Shown: positions 32,502 through 42,139 of the stretch, piece after piece | Layout: every line of letters begins with the position of its first letter | How positions within the stretch are numbered: position 1 is the first letter of the stretch | DNA from: Bacteroidales bacterium | GTDB taxonomy: Bacteria; Bacteroidota; Bacteroidia; Bacteroidales; P3 | Assembly: GCA_017480145.1 (NCBI GenBank) | Contig: JAFVBF010000076.1 | Span: 1 to 64,000, forward strand | DNA: 64,000 nucleotides | Reading direction: 5' to 3' | The notes under the pieces: model-generated | Seen by the model: the letters and a program-made list of their open reading frames with translations, nothing else | Databases searched by the model: none | Told to the model about the DNA's origin: nothing | Translations under genes and position numbers: made by a program

Positions 32502-33446
32502 ATGGAAAAAAAACTCATCTCATATCTGCTGCTCATCTTCGCCACAGGTTGCTGGGGACTCAGCTTTTTTTTCACACGAGAGATTTTCAATGCTTCGCCT
32601 GCCCCAAGCGTCACTGCACTGGTGACGCTGAGACTACTCGTAGTAAGCATTATCACCATTCCCATGCTGCTATTGCTGCGCCAGTGGGAGCCACTACGCA
32701 AAGGGGATCTGAAATGGTTTCTGCTTATCTCACTGTTTGAACCATTTCTGTACCACCTCTGCGAAACGGGAGCCGTCAGTATGGTCAATGCCAGTCTGGT
32801 CTCTGTCATAGTGGCTACCGTACCTCTGTTCGTTCCTTTCGGCGTTGCAGCCGTTTACAAGCAGAAACTCCAGCCCATGCTACTTCTGGGCATTATTATT
32901 TCCATAGCCGGCGTTGTGGCCATGATGGCGGGCGACCTTTCGTGGCAAGCCAACCCCATGGGCATTGTCATCCTGCTTGGGGCTGTGTTGGCATCTACAG
33001 CATACATGCTCATTCTCGTGAAGATAGCCAACAATTATCGGCCCATCACCATCACAATGTATCAAAATCTGTTCGGATTGGTTTACTTCATTCCCTGCAC
33101 CTTGATCACCGATGCCGAAGCAGTGAGCAACCTGCCACTTTACTCGGCAAAAACATGGACGCTAATCCTTGTGCTCGGCATCTTCTGCAGCCTATTGGCC
33201 TACACGGCCTATAATCATGGTTTCAAGCAAATCGGGGCAAGCAAAGCCGCTGCCTTTATGAATGTGAGTCCTGTGTTCACGTTGGCCGCTGTGCTGCTCA
33301 TAGGGCAGGAGCCTTTCCACTGGTTAAAAATCATTGGGATGGTCATAGTCATTGCCGGGCTATTCGTTGCCCAATACGAACCCAGAAAACGGCAGCAAGT
33401 CACTGTCTCGAAATCAGATCCATCTCCCATCGATTTAGAAAAATAA
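32502..33446 (+). CDS. EamA-family (drug/metabolite) transporter
   Basis: 314 residues with ten hydrophobic helices in two homologous halves, each an EamA repeat (first begins SYLLLIFATGCWGLSFFFTRE; second contains YTAYNHGFKQIGASKAAAF). Family members export or import small metabolites such as amino acids or drugs; the substrate cannot be read from sequence. Followed by an exported protein gene 28 bp downstream. Confidence 0.88.
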   Translation: MEKKLISYLLLIFATGCWGLSFFFTREIFNASPAPSVTALVTLRLLVVSIITIPMLLLLRQWEPLRKGDLKWFLLISLFEPFLYHLCETGAVSMVNASLVSVIVATVPLFVPFGVAAVYKQKLQPMLLLGIIISIAGVVAMMAGDLSWQANPMGIVILLGAVLASTAYMLILVKIANNYRPITITMYQNLFGLVYFIPCTLITDAEAVSNLPLYSAKTWTLILVLGIFCSLLAYTAYNHGFKQIGASKAAAFMNVSPVFTLAAVLLIGQEPFHWLKIIGMVIVIAGLFVAQYEPRKRQQVTVSKSDPSPIDLEK

Positions 33447-33474
33447 AAACGTCAAAGGAAAGACATCCATAACC

Positions 33475-34227
33475 ATGAAGAAAATCATCATTCTCGCAGC
33501 CCTATTAATGTCAGCCAGTCTCGCCCTCATGGCTCAAAACAAATTCAAAGGCATTGTAAAATATAAGGTCGAATCATCCGGAGAGGTAGCCTTTCAAGTG
33601 CCAGCAGAGGCTGCTACTGCCGAAATTATGGTTAGCGGTAGTGATTTATTCACCAAGAGCGCCATTTTCATGAATAGTCCCTTTTCTGAGTGCATTCTGG
33701 TAAATGGGCTTACCGTCACGCAATGCGAGAACTACAGCCAATTGCTGGGATATCTGCGGGGCAACGGTAGCGAATTTACCTATCAGGGCGATGGCAAAAT
33801 ACTGATGAAGCACACCTATACGCAAGGAGACATCGACAGCGTTTCCATCCCAGATACTGAGTCAGGACACTTCTACCTTGAATACGTTGACGACGCAACC
33901 CAAGAGATTGCTGGTGTTACGGCAAAGAAGGTAATCCGTCATGCCTTTGATGCCGAGGGAAACGATCACCCCGTAGAGATGTGGTACACCGATGAAATGG
34001 GACCGAAGTACAACTTCCTGTTTCTCGGCATCAAGGGAATGCCGCTGATGTGCAAACAGGATATAGGCGACGGCAAAGCCATTACTTATACGGCCATTCA
34101 AGTGATCAAGGGAAAGGTGAAAGAGGCTGACTTTCTGCTTCCTGACGGCTATGAGACCCTCAGTCCCGAAGCGCTTGAAACCCTTGGCACTGAGCTTCAG
34201 GAAGAACTCGAACTGCTGAATGAATAA
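33475..34227 (+). CDS. Exported protein, DUF4412-like
   Basis: 250 residues, signal peptide 1-20 (ALMAQ). Beta-rich: FKGIVKYKVESSG at the start, a GVTAKKVIRH segment and EMWYTDEMG late, the arrangement of DUF4412/GLPGLI-like proteins in Bacteroidota that bind or protect something in the envelope. The last 40 residues are Glu/Leu-rich. Function unknown; family assignment moderate. Confidence 0.65.
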   Translation: MKKIIILAALLMSASLALMAQNKFKGIVKYKVESSGEVAFQVPAEAATAEIMVSGSDLFTKSAIFMNSPFSECILVNGLTVTQCENYSQLLGYLRGNGSEFTYQGDGKILMKHTYTQGDIDSVSIPDTESGHFYLEYVDDATQEIAGVTAKKVIRHAFDAEGNDHPVEMWYTDEMGPKYNFLFLGIKGMPLMCKQDIGDGKAITYTAIQVIKGKVKEADFLLPDGYETLSPEALETLGTELQEELELLNE

Positions 34228-34457
34228 GCGTTTGCCCCTCCCACTTGAAAGCACGAGGCAAACGGCGTTCATTCACCATTGAATGACGAAACGCACACCT
34301 CTTCTATTCTGCAAATTGCAGACCGGAGAGACCTATCTGAGAAAAGCACAACACACAATACATCTCTGCACGGCATTCCTCTGCCTCGCTTGTTATTAGA
34401 CCGATACCACTCATTTTGCAGCCAGAGGACATACCGACTTGAAATAAGTGATACATC

Positions 34458-36977
34458 ATGGTAAAGAAAGGCAACGGCGAGGCCTCACGGCGACAAGATT
34501 TCCTAAAATTCATTCACAGCGAACGTTTTCGCAAATTAATAGGAATTTGCACCCTATTGTTCTCTGGTTTCCTTGTATTTGCCATACTCTCATTTCTGTT
34601 TTCCCGTGGCGCAGAGCGAAATGCCATGGGAGCATTAGGCTGGCTATCAGCCAAAATCATCACCAATAAATTGTTCGGGATTGCCTCTCTCGGACTGGTG
34701 GGGCTGCTGTTCCTCTATGGAATACATCTTGTCTTCAACAAAAACTTTCGATGGTGGCACATCATTAGCATCACCTTTTTCTGGGTCATCTGGCTCAGCA
34801 CTACCATCGGATACATTTGTAGTCTCGCCAGCGACACAACAGTTATTGAACACTATGCTGGGATTGGAGCAATTATTGCCGATAGATTGAATCACCTGCT
34901 GCGATGGGGAACCGTGGTACTGCTTATTTTTTCTGCCGCAGTATTCCTTGTCTTCGTTCATCACGTTCATATCCAATTGCCCAGACTCTCTTCCTTATCC
35001 AGTTTTCGGAAAAAGGAAAATGAAATAGACACCAATACCAACAAAACGGAAAACCTTGACGAGACTCCCATCCACACAAGGATGCTGGCAAGGATTAAAA
35101 ACACCCTGTGGAGAAAAGGGGACAACACTCCTGAATCTTCTGATTTAGATGATACATCTGATAACAAGGTCAACACAAGCGATGAGAATCAAAGCGATGA
35201 GAACTCAACAGACCCGCCAAACAGTCCCCTCGATGAAAAAAATGATGGAGAGGGCGAAGTAACCTTCGACATTGACGATGAGTTTGAACGAATCAATCGC
35301 CGTGCCCAAAGCGCAGCAGACACGAATACTCTTGGAGAGCCAGAATTTACCATCCAAGAGCCTGTAGAAAACACAGCACAAACAGACACCCCCATTGAAA
35401 ATGACAAGGAAGAGGACACCCCCATGTCCGATGACCCAGAAGACTATGCACGTCATTTTGCGGCAAATGACCTCTATGACCCCACCCTTGAACTAAAAAC
35501 ATACGAAATGCCCTCAACCTCCATTCTTACATTATGGGAAGAAAATAATGTAAAAGTGGAACGAGAAGAACTCATTGCCAACAAAGACCGAATTGTCAAT
35601 ACCTTGCGAGACTATGGGATCGAGATTACTGGCATCTCGGCATCACCAGGCCCCACGGTGACACTATATGAAATCAAACCAGCCCCGGGCATCCGTATTT
35701 CCAAAATTAAAAGTCTGGAAGACGACATTGCCCTCAGTCTCTCTGCTTTAGGCATCCGAATCATTGCCCCTATTCCAGGCAAAGGCACAATAGGTATAGA
35801 GGTACCCAACGCCAACCCACAGGTGGTATCTATGAAAACCATGCTCGAAAGCCCCGCTTTCCGAGACAACAAGAAATACGAACTCCCCATAGCCATAGGC
35901 AAAACCATCAGCAACGAACCCTTTGTCACCGATCTGGCAAAGATGCCACATCTTCTGATGGCAGGAGCCACCGGTACTGGCAAGTCCGTAGGTTTAAATG
36001 CCGTCATATCCTCACTGCTTTACAAAAAACATCCTGCCGAACTAAAATTCGTCATGGTGGACCCTAAGAAAGTAGAGCTTTCCATTTATAGCAAGATTGA
36101 ACGTCACTATCTGGCCAAACTGCCCGACAGTGACGAAGCCATCATCACCGATGTGAAAAAGGTGGTACGCACGCTCAACTCACTCTGCATCGAGATGGAC
36201 CAGCGATACGATTTACTAAAACTGGCCCAGGTGCGCAAAATCACCGAATACAACGACAAGTTTATTCACCGCCACCTGAACCCGATGAACGGGCACCGCT
36301 ACTTGCCCTATATCGTTCTGGTTATTGACGAGTTTGCCGACCTCATTATGACAGCGGGGAAGGAGGTAGAAGCCCCCATTTGCCGTCTGGCGCAGCTGGC
36401 ACGTGCCGTTGGCATACACCTGATTATCGCCACCCAGCGACCTACCACAAATATCATCACTGGAACCATCAAAGCCAACTTCCCAGCCCGCATCGCATTT
36501 AAGGTGACCAGTGCCATCGATTCGCGCACCATCCTCGACACCAGCGGTGCCCAACGGCTTATCGGTCGCGGCGACATGCTCATTTCACTCTCTGGGAGCG
36601 ACATGGTTCGTCTGCAATGTGCATTAATAGAGACCTCCGAGTGCGAGGCTCTTGTGGAGCACATTGCGAACCAAAGAGGGTATCCAGACGGATTCCTCCT
36701 GCCCGAATATCTTGACGAAAACGAGGCTCCCAACAAGGACTTTGACCCCAAACAGAAAGATGAGTTCTTCAACGATGCAGCACATTTGGTATTTGTATCT
36801 GGATTCGGCTCCACTTCCCTGCTGCAACGTAAGTTACAACTCGGATTTGCTCGTGCGGGACGAATCATCGACCAGCTTGAAGCCGCTGGCATCGTGGGGC
36901 CTCCCAATGGTCCCAAACCACGAGACCTACTTATTCGCGACGAAGAAACCCTCAACGAATTACTGAAAAGCCTGTAA
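34458..36977 (+). CDS. ftsK: FtsK/SpoIIIE DNA translocase
   Basis: 839 residues. Four N-terminal membrane helices (about 25-47, 70-90, 97-117, 147-168), an acidic Asn/Asp/Glu-rich linker (about 185-340), the alpha-beta motor with Walker A AGATGTGKS near 502 and Walker B VLVIDEFADL near 620, and a C-terminal winged-helix gamma domain (about 775-839) that reads chromosome polarity signals. Pumps DNA at the division septum and activates XerCD at dif. The arginine-rich ATQRPTTNIITG motif near 660 is intact. Confidence 0.95.
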   Translation: MVKKGNGEASRRQDFLKFIHSERFRKLIGICTLLFSGFLVFAILSFLFSRGAERNAMGALGWLSAKIITNKLFGIASLGLVGLLFLYGIHLVFNKNFRWWHIISITFFWVIWLSTTIGYICSLASDTTVIEHYAGIGAIIADRLNHLLRWGTVVLLIFSAAVFLVFVHHVHIQLPRLSSLSSFRKKENEIDTNTNKTENLDETPIHTRMLARIKNTLWRKGDNTPESSDLDDTSDNKVNTSDENQSDENSTDPPNSPLDEKNDGEGEVTFDIDDEFERINRRAQSAADTNTLGEPEFTIQEPVENTAQTDTPIENDKEEDTPMSDDPEDYARHFAANDLYDPTLELKTYEMPSTSILTLWEENNVKVEREELIANKDRIVNTLRDYGIEITGISASPGPTVTLYEIKPAPGIRISKIKSLEDDIALSLSALGIRIIAPIPGKGTIGIEVPNANPQVVSMKTMLESPAFRDNKKYELPIAIGKTISNEPFVTDLAKMPHLLMAGATGTGKSVGLNAVISSLLYKKHPAELKFVMVDPKKVELSIYSKIERHYLAKLPDSDEAIITDVKKVVRTLNSLCIEMDQRYDLLKLAQVRKITEYNDKFIHRHLNPMNGHRYLPYIVLVIDEFADLIMTAGKEVEAPICRLAQLARAVGIHLIIATQRPTTNIITGTIKANFPARIAFKVTSAIDSRTILDTSGAQRLIGRGDMLISLSGSDMVRLQCALIETSECEALVEHIANQRGYPDGFLLPEYLDENEAPNKDFDPKQKDEFFNDAAHLVFVSGFGSTSLLQRKLQLGFARAGRIIDQLEAAGIVGPPNGPKPRDLLIRDEETLNELLKSL

Positions 36978-36987
36978 ACCACAATCC

Positions 36988-37482
36988 ATGAAACGTATCG
37001 GTGTTATTTCAGACACTCATGGCATCGTGCCACGACAAGTTTACAGTTTCTTTAAAGATTGCGACGAGCTATGGCATGCTGGCGACTGCGGCCCAGAAAC
37101 AATTGAAACCCTGCAAAAGTTCAAGCCAATGCACGCTGTCTATGGCAACATTGATGGCTATCCCCTTAGACAAGAGTTTCCCAAGACCGACATATTCCAC
37201 TGCGAAGGGCTAAAAATCATAATGACTCATATTGGAGGGTGGCCAGGACACTACCCTGCCGACATACAAGAACTGCTAATCTCCGAAAAGCCTAACATCT
37301 TCGTCTGTGGACACAGCCATATTCTGAGAATAATGTATGACCAGCAGTACCATCTACTGCATATCAACCCAGGAGCCGCAGGCCGACAAGGGTTTCATAA
37401 AGTCGCAACCCTTGTACGATTCACCATTGATACAACCCCCAAGGATTTAGAGATTCTGGATTTTGACAAATTCAGCAACTAA
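36988..37482 (+). CDS. YfcE/MJ0936-family metallophosphoesterase
   Basis: 164 residues. The calcineurin-type metal motifs appear in order: ISDTHG near 7, HAGDCG near 31, YGNIDG near 50, MTHIGG near 76 and CGHSHI near 107. Small stand-alone phosphodiesterase; substrate unknown. Starts 10 bp after ftsK. Its stop codon overlaps the convergent cdaA stop by 4 bp. Confidence 0.88.
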   Translation: MKRIGVISDTHGIVPRQVYSFFKDCDELWHAGDCGPETIETLQKFKPMHAVYGNIDGYPLRQEFPKTDIFHCEGLKIIMTHIGGWPGHYPADIQELLISEKPNIFVCGHSHILRIMYDQQYHLLHINPGAAGRQGFHKVATLVRFTIDTTPKDLEILDFDKFSN

Positions 37483-38273
37483 GCAAGTTGCTCCTCCAAA
37501 AAGAGGCGTAATTGAGCAGGAGATACCGAACGATGCACCTCGCCATCAAACACATAAGAGATGGCTCCAGTTTCCTCGCTAACCACAACAGCGACCACAT
37601 CCAGTTGCTCTGTCACGCCTATGGCACTACGATGGCGAAGGCCCAGATCGGGATCTACATCCGTTCGCTCTGTAACAGGCAGAATGCAACGGGCGGCAAC
37701 GACCGTGTTCCCATTCACCATCACCGCTCCGTCATGTAATGGAGAATTCTTGAAGAAAAGCGTTTCCAGCAAAGCCGAAGAGGCACGAGCCTCCACCACC
37801 TCGCCAGTAGCAACAATCTCGTCTATCGAATTACTACGTTTAAAGATGATAAGCGCACCCGTCTTAGTTGCAGACATGTGTTCGCATGCCTCAATGTAAG
37901 GGTCAAGATTAATGACATGAACCTCCTCTGTCCTGCGCGCAAATAAGCGCCTCAAAAGTCTAAGACGAACTTCAGGAGCTGCCTTGGTGCCAAGCACCAA
38001 CAGAAATTTGCGTATCTCTGGCTGGAAGACTATGACAATAGCCAGCAAACCTATATTAATAACCGAACCAAGAATGTCCGATGAAAGTCTCATGCCGCAC
38101 ACATCCACAATACGCCAGAGCACGTATATGCCCGCTATTGTCCAGAAAATGCGAATAACATTCGTTCCCTTGGCCAGCCGGTAACACTCATATATCAAAA
38201 AAGCCACCAAAAGGATGTCAAGCACATCCACAAAATGAAGGGTTGGCAAACCCTGCAATGCCAAAAGATTCAT
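37479..38273 (-). CDS. cdaA: Diadenylate cyclase CdaA
   Basis: 264 residues. Three N-terminal helices (about 12-80) then a DAC domain with DGA in PLHDGAVMVNG near 180 and RHR in LGLRHRSAIG near 210, the catalytic motifs. Makes cyclic di-AMP from two ATP, a signal for cell-wall and osmolyte homeostasis. It follows folP with 12 bp between, the order conserved across Bacteroidota. Confidence 0.94.
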   Translation of the reverse strand: MNLLALQGLPTLHFVDVLDILLVAFLIYECYRLAKGTNVIRIFWTIAGIYVLWRIVDVCGMRLSSDILGSVINIGLLAIVIVFQPEIRKFLLVLGTKAAPEVRLRLLRRLFARRTEEVHVINLDPYIEACEHMSATKTGALIIFKRSNSIDEIVATGEVVEARASSALLETLFFKNSPLHDGAVMVNGNTVVAARCILPVTERTDVDPDLGLRHRSAIGVTEQLDVVAVVVSEETGAISYVFDGEVHRSVSPAQLRLFLEEQLA

Positions 38274-38285
38274 CGAACAGATTAT

Positions 38286-39161
38286 TTAATCACGTTTTTT
38301 GGTGCATTCATGCATTCGTTCACAGATGACAGCAGCCTCGCGAGCCTCCCGGGGGTCATGCACGCGCAGCATTTGGACACCTTTTTCTAATGCAATGGTA
38401 TTGATAACCGTAGTGCCGTTAAGAGACTCCTGAGGAGAGGACTTCAAAGTCTCATATATCATGCGCTTACGGCTTACGCCAACCAATATGGGTTCTCGAA
38501 ACACCTCCGTCAGGCCCTCCAGACGCGACAATAAATCGAAGTTCTGCTCCGCCGTTTTGGCAAAACCGAAACCTGGATCCAAAATGACATCGGTCATACC
38601 CAGCCGATACACCTTGTCAAGAAGTTCTGAAAAATAATGCTGTAGCTCCAATAGTATATCCTCATAGTGTGCATATTGCATCATTTCTGAAGGCAGTCCG
38701 CGAGTATGACTGAGCACATACGGCACATGCAAATCAGCCACAGCATCAAACATACGGGGATCAAACTGCCCGCCACTTATATCATTGATAATAGCGGCTC
38801 CAGCCCTCACAGCAGCCTCTGCTGGCAGGGAATAACAAGTATCCACCGAAATAATTGTATCCTCCGGAAGTTCAGCTCGTAGCAACCGTACAACCTCTGA
38901 TAAGCGGCGAGCTTCTTCGGCCGGATCCAAAAGCACAGCGCCAGGACGGGACGAAACCACACCCACATCAATAATGTCGGCTCCATCAGCAAGCAATTGA
39001 CGCCCATGCGTCACAATCTGCTCCGGGGTCACATGACGTCCGCCATCGTAGAAAGAATCTGGCGTAACATTGAGAATACCCAAAATACAGGGATGCTCGA
39101 AAGAAACAATGTTTTTGCCGCAATGCAGTGTAAATGAAGAAAAAAATGTACCTTTGCTCAT
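38286..39161 (-). CDS. folP: Dihydropteroate synthase
   Basis: 291 residues. DHPS signatures: LNVTPDSFYDGGR near 29 (pterin/pyrophosphate loop), DVGVVSSRPGA near 66, VDTCYS near 101, NDISGG near 126, DPGFGFAKT near 196 and VSRKRM near 230 with the pABA/sulfonamide region. Joins p-aminobenzoate with the pterin; the pab genes at 18-20 kb feed this step. Minus-strand promoter at 39243. Confidence 0.94.
   Translation of the reverse strand: MSKGTFFSSFTLHCGKNIVSFEHPCILGILNVTPDSFYDGGRHVTPEQIVTHGRQLLADGADIIDVGVVSSRPGAVLLDPAEEARRLSEVVRLLRAELPEDTIISVDTCYSLPAEAAVRAGAAIINDISGGQFDPRMFDAVADLHVPYVLSHTRGLPSEMMQYAHYEDILLELQHYFSELLDKVYRLGMTDVILDPGFGFAKTAEQNFDLLSRLEGLTEVFREPILVGVSRKRMIYETLKSSPQESLNGTTVINTIALEKGVQMLRVHDPREAREAAVICERMHECTKKRD
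39149..39156 (+). promoter_or_regulatory. Plus-strand -7 element inside the folP start, facing the DUF1599 gene
   Basis: TACCTTTG followed by C fits TAnnTTTG and lies within the first codons of folP, about 115 bp before the DUF1599 gene. It may be real or a chance match. Confidence 0.4.
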
Positions 39162-39242
39162 AACTGTGTGTCACCTTGGTCTTGCTCTATCTGCTGTAAT
39201 TCAGAGAGAACAAAGATGAATCGTAGGTTAATTCTTTTATTG

Positions 39243-39250
39243 CAAAGATA
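39243..39250 (-). promoter_or_regulatory. Promoter -7 element of folP-cdaA
   Basis: TATCTTTG followed by CAA on the minus strand, 82 bp before the folP ATG. Confidence 0.6.
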
Positions 39251-39271
39251 ATAAAATACAGAAAATTACCA

Positions 39272-39826
39272 ATGATGCGCTCCACCGAATCCGAATTTGC
39301 ACACGAGATAGCCGCCTGTCGTAGCATCTTTGAGAAAAAAACACGAGATTACGGTACCTCATGGCGTGTGCTTCGGCTCCCCTCACTGACCGACCAAATC
39401 TTCATAAAAGCAAACCGTATCCGCAGCATAGAGGAATGTGGTGAGCATCGCGTAGAGGACGGTTCTCGGCCTGAATTTATCGCCTTGGTCAATTATGCCG
39501 TCATGGCACTCATGCAGCAAGAACTTGGTCCTGACGGGGAACAGGAGTTGCCGCTGACCACAGCCCTTGACCTTTATGACAAACATCTGCGACAAGCCAC
39601 CCAGCTTATGCTTGACAAAAACCACGACTACGGCGAGGCTTGGCGGATGATGCGCATCAGCTCCATGGTCGATTTGATACTCATGAAAATACGACGTATA
39701 AAGCAAATCGAGGACAACAAAGGCAAAACCATCATCTCTGAAGGTGTGGAAGGAGGCTATATGGACATCATCAACTATGCAATCTTCTGCCTCATCAGAA
39801 TGACCGAAGACGAAGACAAGGCATAG
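39272..39826 (+). CDS. DUF1599 protein with duplicated domain
   Basis: 184 residues. Two similar halves: KTRDYGTSWRVLRLPSLTDQIFIKANRIRSIEE (about 23-55) and KNHDYGEAWRMMRISSMVDLILMKIRRIKQIED (about 118-150), so an internal duplication is directly visible. DUF1599 is a predicted nucleotide-modification-associated fold; function in Bacteroidota is unknown. It heads a plus-strand run of housekeeping genes, with folP divergent upstream. Confidence 0.88.
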   Translation: MMRSTESEFAHEIAACRSIFEKKTRDYGTSWRVLRLPSLTDQIFIKANRIRSIEECGEHRVEDGSRPEFIALVNYAVMALMQQELGPDGEQELPLTTALDLYDKHLRQATQLMLDKNHDYGEAWRMMRISSMVDLILMKIRRIKQIEDNKGKTIISEGVEGGYMDIINYAIFCLIRMTEDEDKA

Positions 39827-39872
39827 CCCCAAGAGCATCACAGGATATAACCCAACCAACATTCAAAGCACT

Positions 39873-41030
39873 ATGAATATACAAAGCAAAAGCAGCAACG
39901 ACTCAACCGTCTATATGCTCAACGTCATTGCCAGATGGTTTGTGGGTCTGCTATTCCTTTTTTCCAGTTTCGTCAAAGGCGTAGATCCGCTGGGTACGGC
40001 GTTCAAGATAGAGGAATATTTCTCGGCATGGAGTGGAGGATTCATCTCTTTCATGGGACTAATGCCTTTTGCCTCCTTTTTTGCCATGCTGCTCATCACC
40101 TGCGAGTTTCTTGTCGGAGTACTGCTTATCACCAACTCATTCCGTCGTTTCACAGCATGGCTGCTGGTTGCCATGATGATTTTCTTCACCTTTAGCACGG
40201 CTTTAGATGCCTTCAGCCCCACCTACGGCATCAGCGACTGTGGATGCTTTGGCGATGCCGTCAAACTGACACCATTACAAACCTTCCTGAAAAACATAGT
40301 CCTTGACATTCCTACCGTCTGGATTCTACTGACATGGCATGTGAGGAGCAAGAACCGATTCACCCGTGACTCCATCATTGCCATTGCGGCCATCCTCGCC
40401 ATGGTGATTTTCGGACTCTACAACATCAACAATGAACCCTGCATTGATTTTCGTCCTTGGAAAGTTGGCAACCGAATGATGAATACCGACCCAACCCTGC
40501 AGAGCGAAAGCTTCACCACCTACCAAAACAAGCAAACGGGTGAAAGCGTAGAACTTTCTGCTAAAGAATTAATGACTCGCTATGCCACCGAACCCGATTT
40601 TGAGCAAAACTGGGAATGGGTCTCCAGCCGAGTCTTTGACCCACACGAAATTTATGCCGCCGGATTCTCCATGCTTGATGACAATAACAATGACATGGCT
40701 GTGGAACTCATCGGTTCTGAAGACACACTACTCATCGCAACCATTCACCATATCCACAAAGTTGATGAAGACGGCATTATTGCACTACAGGCAGCCTACC
40801 GCTACGCATCCGACCATAACTACTACATGGTCATGCTCACGTCCGCACTGCCAGAAGATGTTGAATCTTTCAGCCAGCAGAACGGACTGACAGACGTCGA
40901 TTGGTACTACACCGATGACAAGGCCATTGAGACCATGATACGCTCCAATCCAGGATTCATCATGCTTCAAGATGCTGTAATTCTTGGCAAATGGCACTAT
41001 AATAACATAACCCATCTTACAAAGGAATAA
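39873..41030 (+). CDS. BT_3928-like DoxX/MauE membrane protein with thioredoxin-like tail
   Basis: 385 residues. Five helices in the first ~190 residues, including VARWFVGLLFLFSSFVKGVDP and a conserved SDCGCFGDAVKLTPLQTFLKN loop near 120 that matches the DDCHCMG loop of the MauE-thioredoxin fusion at 30983. The C-terminal ~190 residues look thioredoxin-like but lack a CxxC. Family widely conserved in Bacteroidota, function unclear, perhaps electron transfer to envelope thiols. Confidence 0.78.
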   Translation: MNIQSKSSNDSTVYMLNVIARWFVGLLFLFSSFVKGVDPLGTAFKIEEYFSAWSGGFISFMGLMPFASFFAMLLITCEFLVGVLLITNSFRRFTAWLLVAMMIFFTFSTALDAFSPTYGISDCGCFGDAVKLTPLQTFLKNIVLDIPTVWILLTWHVRSKNRFTRDSIIAIAAILAMVIFGLYNINNEPCIDFRPWKVGNRMMNTDPTLQSESFTTYQNKQTGESVELSAKELMTRYATEPDFEQNWEWVSSRVFDPHEIYAAGFSMLDDNNNDMAVELIGSEDTLLIATIHHIHKVDEDGIIALQAAYRYASDHNYYMVMLTSALPEDVESFSQQNGLTDVDWYYTDDKAIETMIRSNPGFIMLQDAVILGKWHYNNITHLTKE

Positions 41031-41076
41031 ATACATATCACTCCCCACCTACAGGAAAAAAGATAAAGGAACCACA

Positions 41077-41616
41077 ATGATACAACGCATTCAAACACTC
41101 TACCTGCTTTTGGCTGCTTGCGCATTCGCACTCTGCTTCATGTTTCCCATTGCCACCTACATCGCACCAGTGTCCAGTACCCAGCAGACCATCGTTTCCG
41201 AACTCAACCTATTCCCAAAGGATGTCATTTCCAGTGGCGACCAGTTCACAGAAATTAATGCAACCATTGCCGTACCCCAAAAAGGATTCATCAACACATG
41301 GATTCTCATAGTACTAATCATTGTCTGCATCGGAATCTCCACTGCCTGCATCTTCCTCTACCACAACCGGGTGTTACAAATGAGGCTTGCTGCCATTGGG
41401 TTTCTACTGGCAGCCATTTACGTTTTTCTAATTTTCATATGGGCTGTCGAAGCCTATGGGAAAGCCTACACTGCCCCCTTTGGCTCTGAGGCTCCAGCCG
41501 TCACATGGAGTGTTGGGACATGGGCTCCCGTGGCAGGAGGCCTCCTATTGTTTCTTGCACAGAGAGCCATTAGGAAAGACGAGGAAAAAGTACGTGCAGC
41601 CGACAGACTTCGATAA
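41077..41616 (+). CDS. DUF4293 integral membrane protein
   Basis: 179 residues, four helices (about 5-27, 72-95, 103-126, 146-163). The start MIQRIQTLYLLLAACAF is typical of DUF4293. Function unknown. Lies in the housekeeping run, 35 bp before tsaE. Confidence 0.8.
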   Translation: MIQRIQTLYLLLAACAFALCFMFPIATYIAPVSSTQQTIVSELNLFPKDVISSGDQFTEINATIAVPQKGFINTWILIVLIIVCIGISTACIFLYHNRVLQMRLAAIGFLLAAIYVFLIFIWAVEAYGKAYTAPFGSEAPAVTWSVGTWAPVAGGLLLFLAQRAIRKDEEKVRAADRLR

Positions 41617-41651
41617 CCCCACCACTGACTTTTTGACAAAAGCACTACACT

Positions 41652-42128
41652 TTGGAACAGTCATTCTGCCATATTGACCAGTTGCCCGACGTGGCGCGAC
41701 AATTGCTCTCCACATTCCCAGACGAACGTTTTTATGCCTTCTTTGGCAGCATGGGCGTGGGAAAAACAACCCTAATCAAGGAACTCTGCTGTCAGATAGG
41801 AGTAGTCGATAACGTTTGCAGCCCCACATTCGCCATCGTAAACGAATACTTAACCGACCAGCAAAATCCTGTTTATCATTTCGATTTCTATCGTCTCAAA
41901 AAAATCGAAGAAGCCTATGACATCGGCTATGAAGAATACTTTTACTCCGGATGCTACTGTTTTACCGAATGGACAGAAAAGATAGAAGACCTATTGCCAG
42001 ACCACTATCTGCGGATTACCATTACCGAATCCGGTGGCACTCGACATCTTGAAGCCCATATAGAAGGCAAATTAAGCGACTTTACCCACGGGAAACCACC
42101 GCACAGCAAGAAACATTCACACCCCTAA
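41652..42128 (+). CDS. tsaE: tRNA threonylcarbamoyladenosine ATPase TsaE, TTG start
   Basis: 158 residues. Walker A FFGSMGVGKTTLIKE near 34, the SPTFAIVNEY segment near 58, and HFDFYRLKK plus FTEWTEKI later, all hallmarks of TsaE. Supports t6A37 synthesis with TsaB/TsaD. The only start between the upstream in-frame stop (41634) and the conserved region is TTG at 41652. Confidence 0.92.
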   Translation: MEQSFCHIDQLPDVARQLLSTFPDERFYAFFGSMGVGKTTLIKELCCQIGVVDNVCSPTFAIVNEYLTDQQNPVYHFDFYRLKKIEEAYDIGYEEYFYSGCYCFTEWTEKIEDLLPDHYLRITITESGGTRHLEAHIEGKLSDFTHGKPPHSKKHSHP

Positions 42129-42139
42129 AACATACAACA

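Noticed and set aside
34229..34264. CGTTTGCC/GGCAAACG hairpin after the DUF4412-like gene
   Set aside because: Only 8 bp, 20-base loop and no T-run; too weak to call a terminator.
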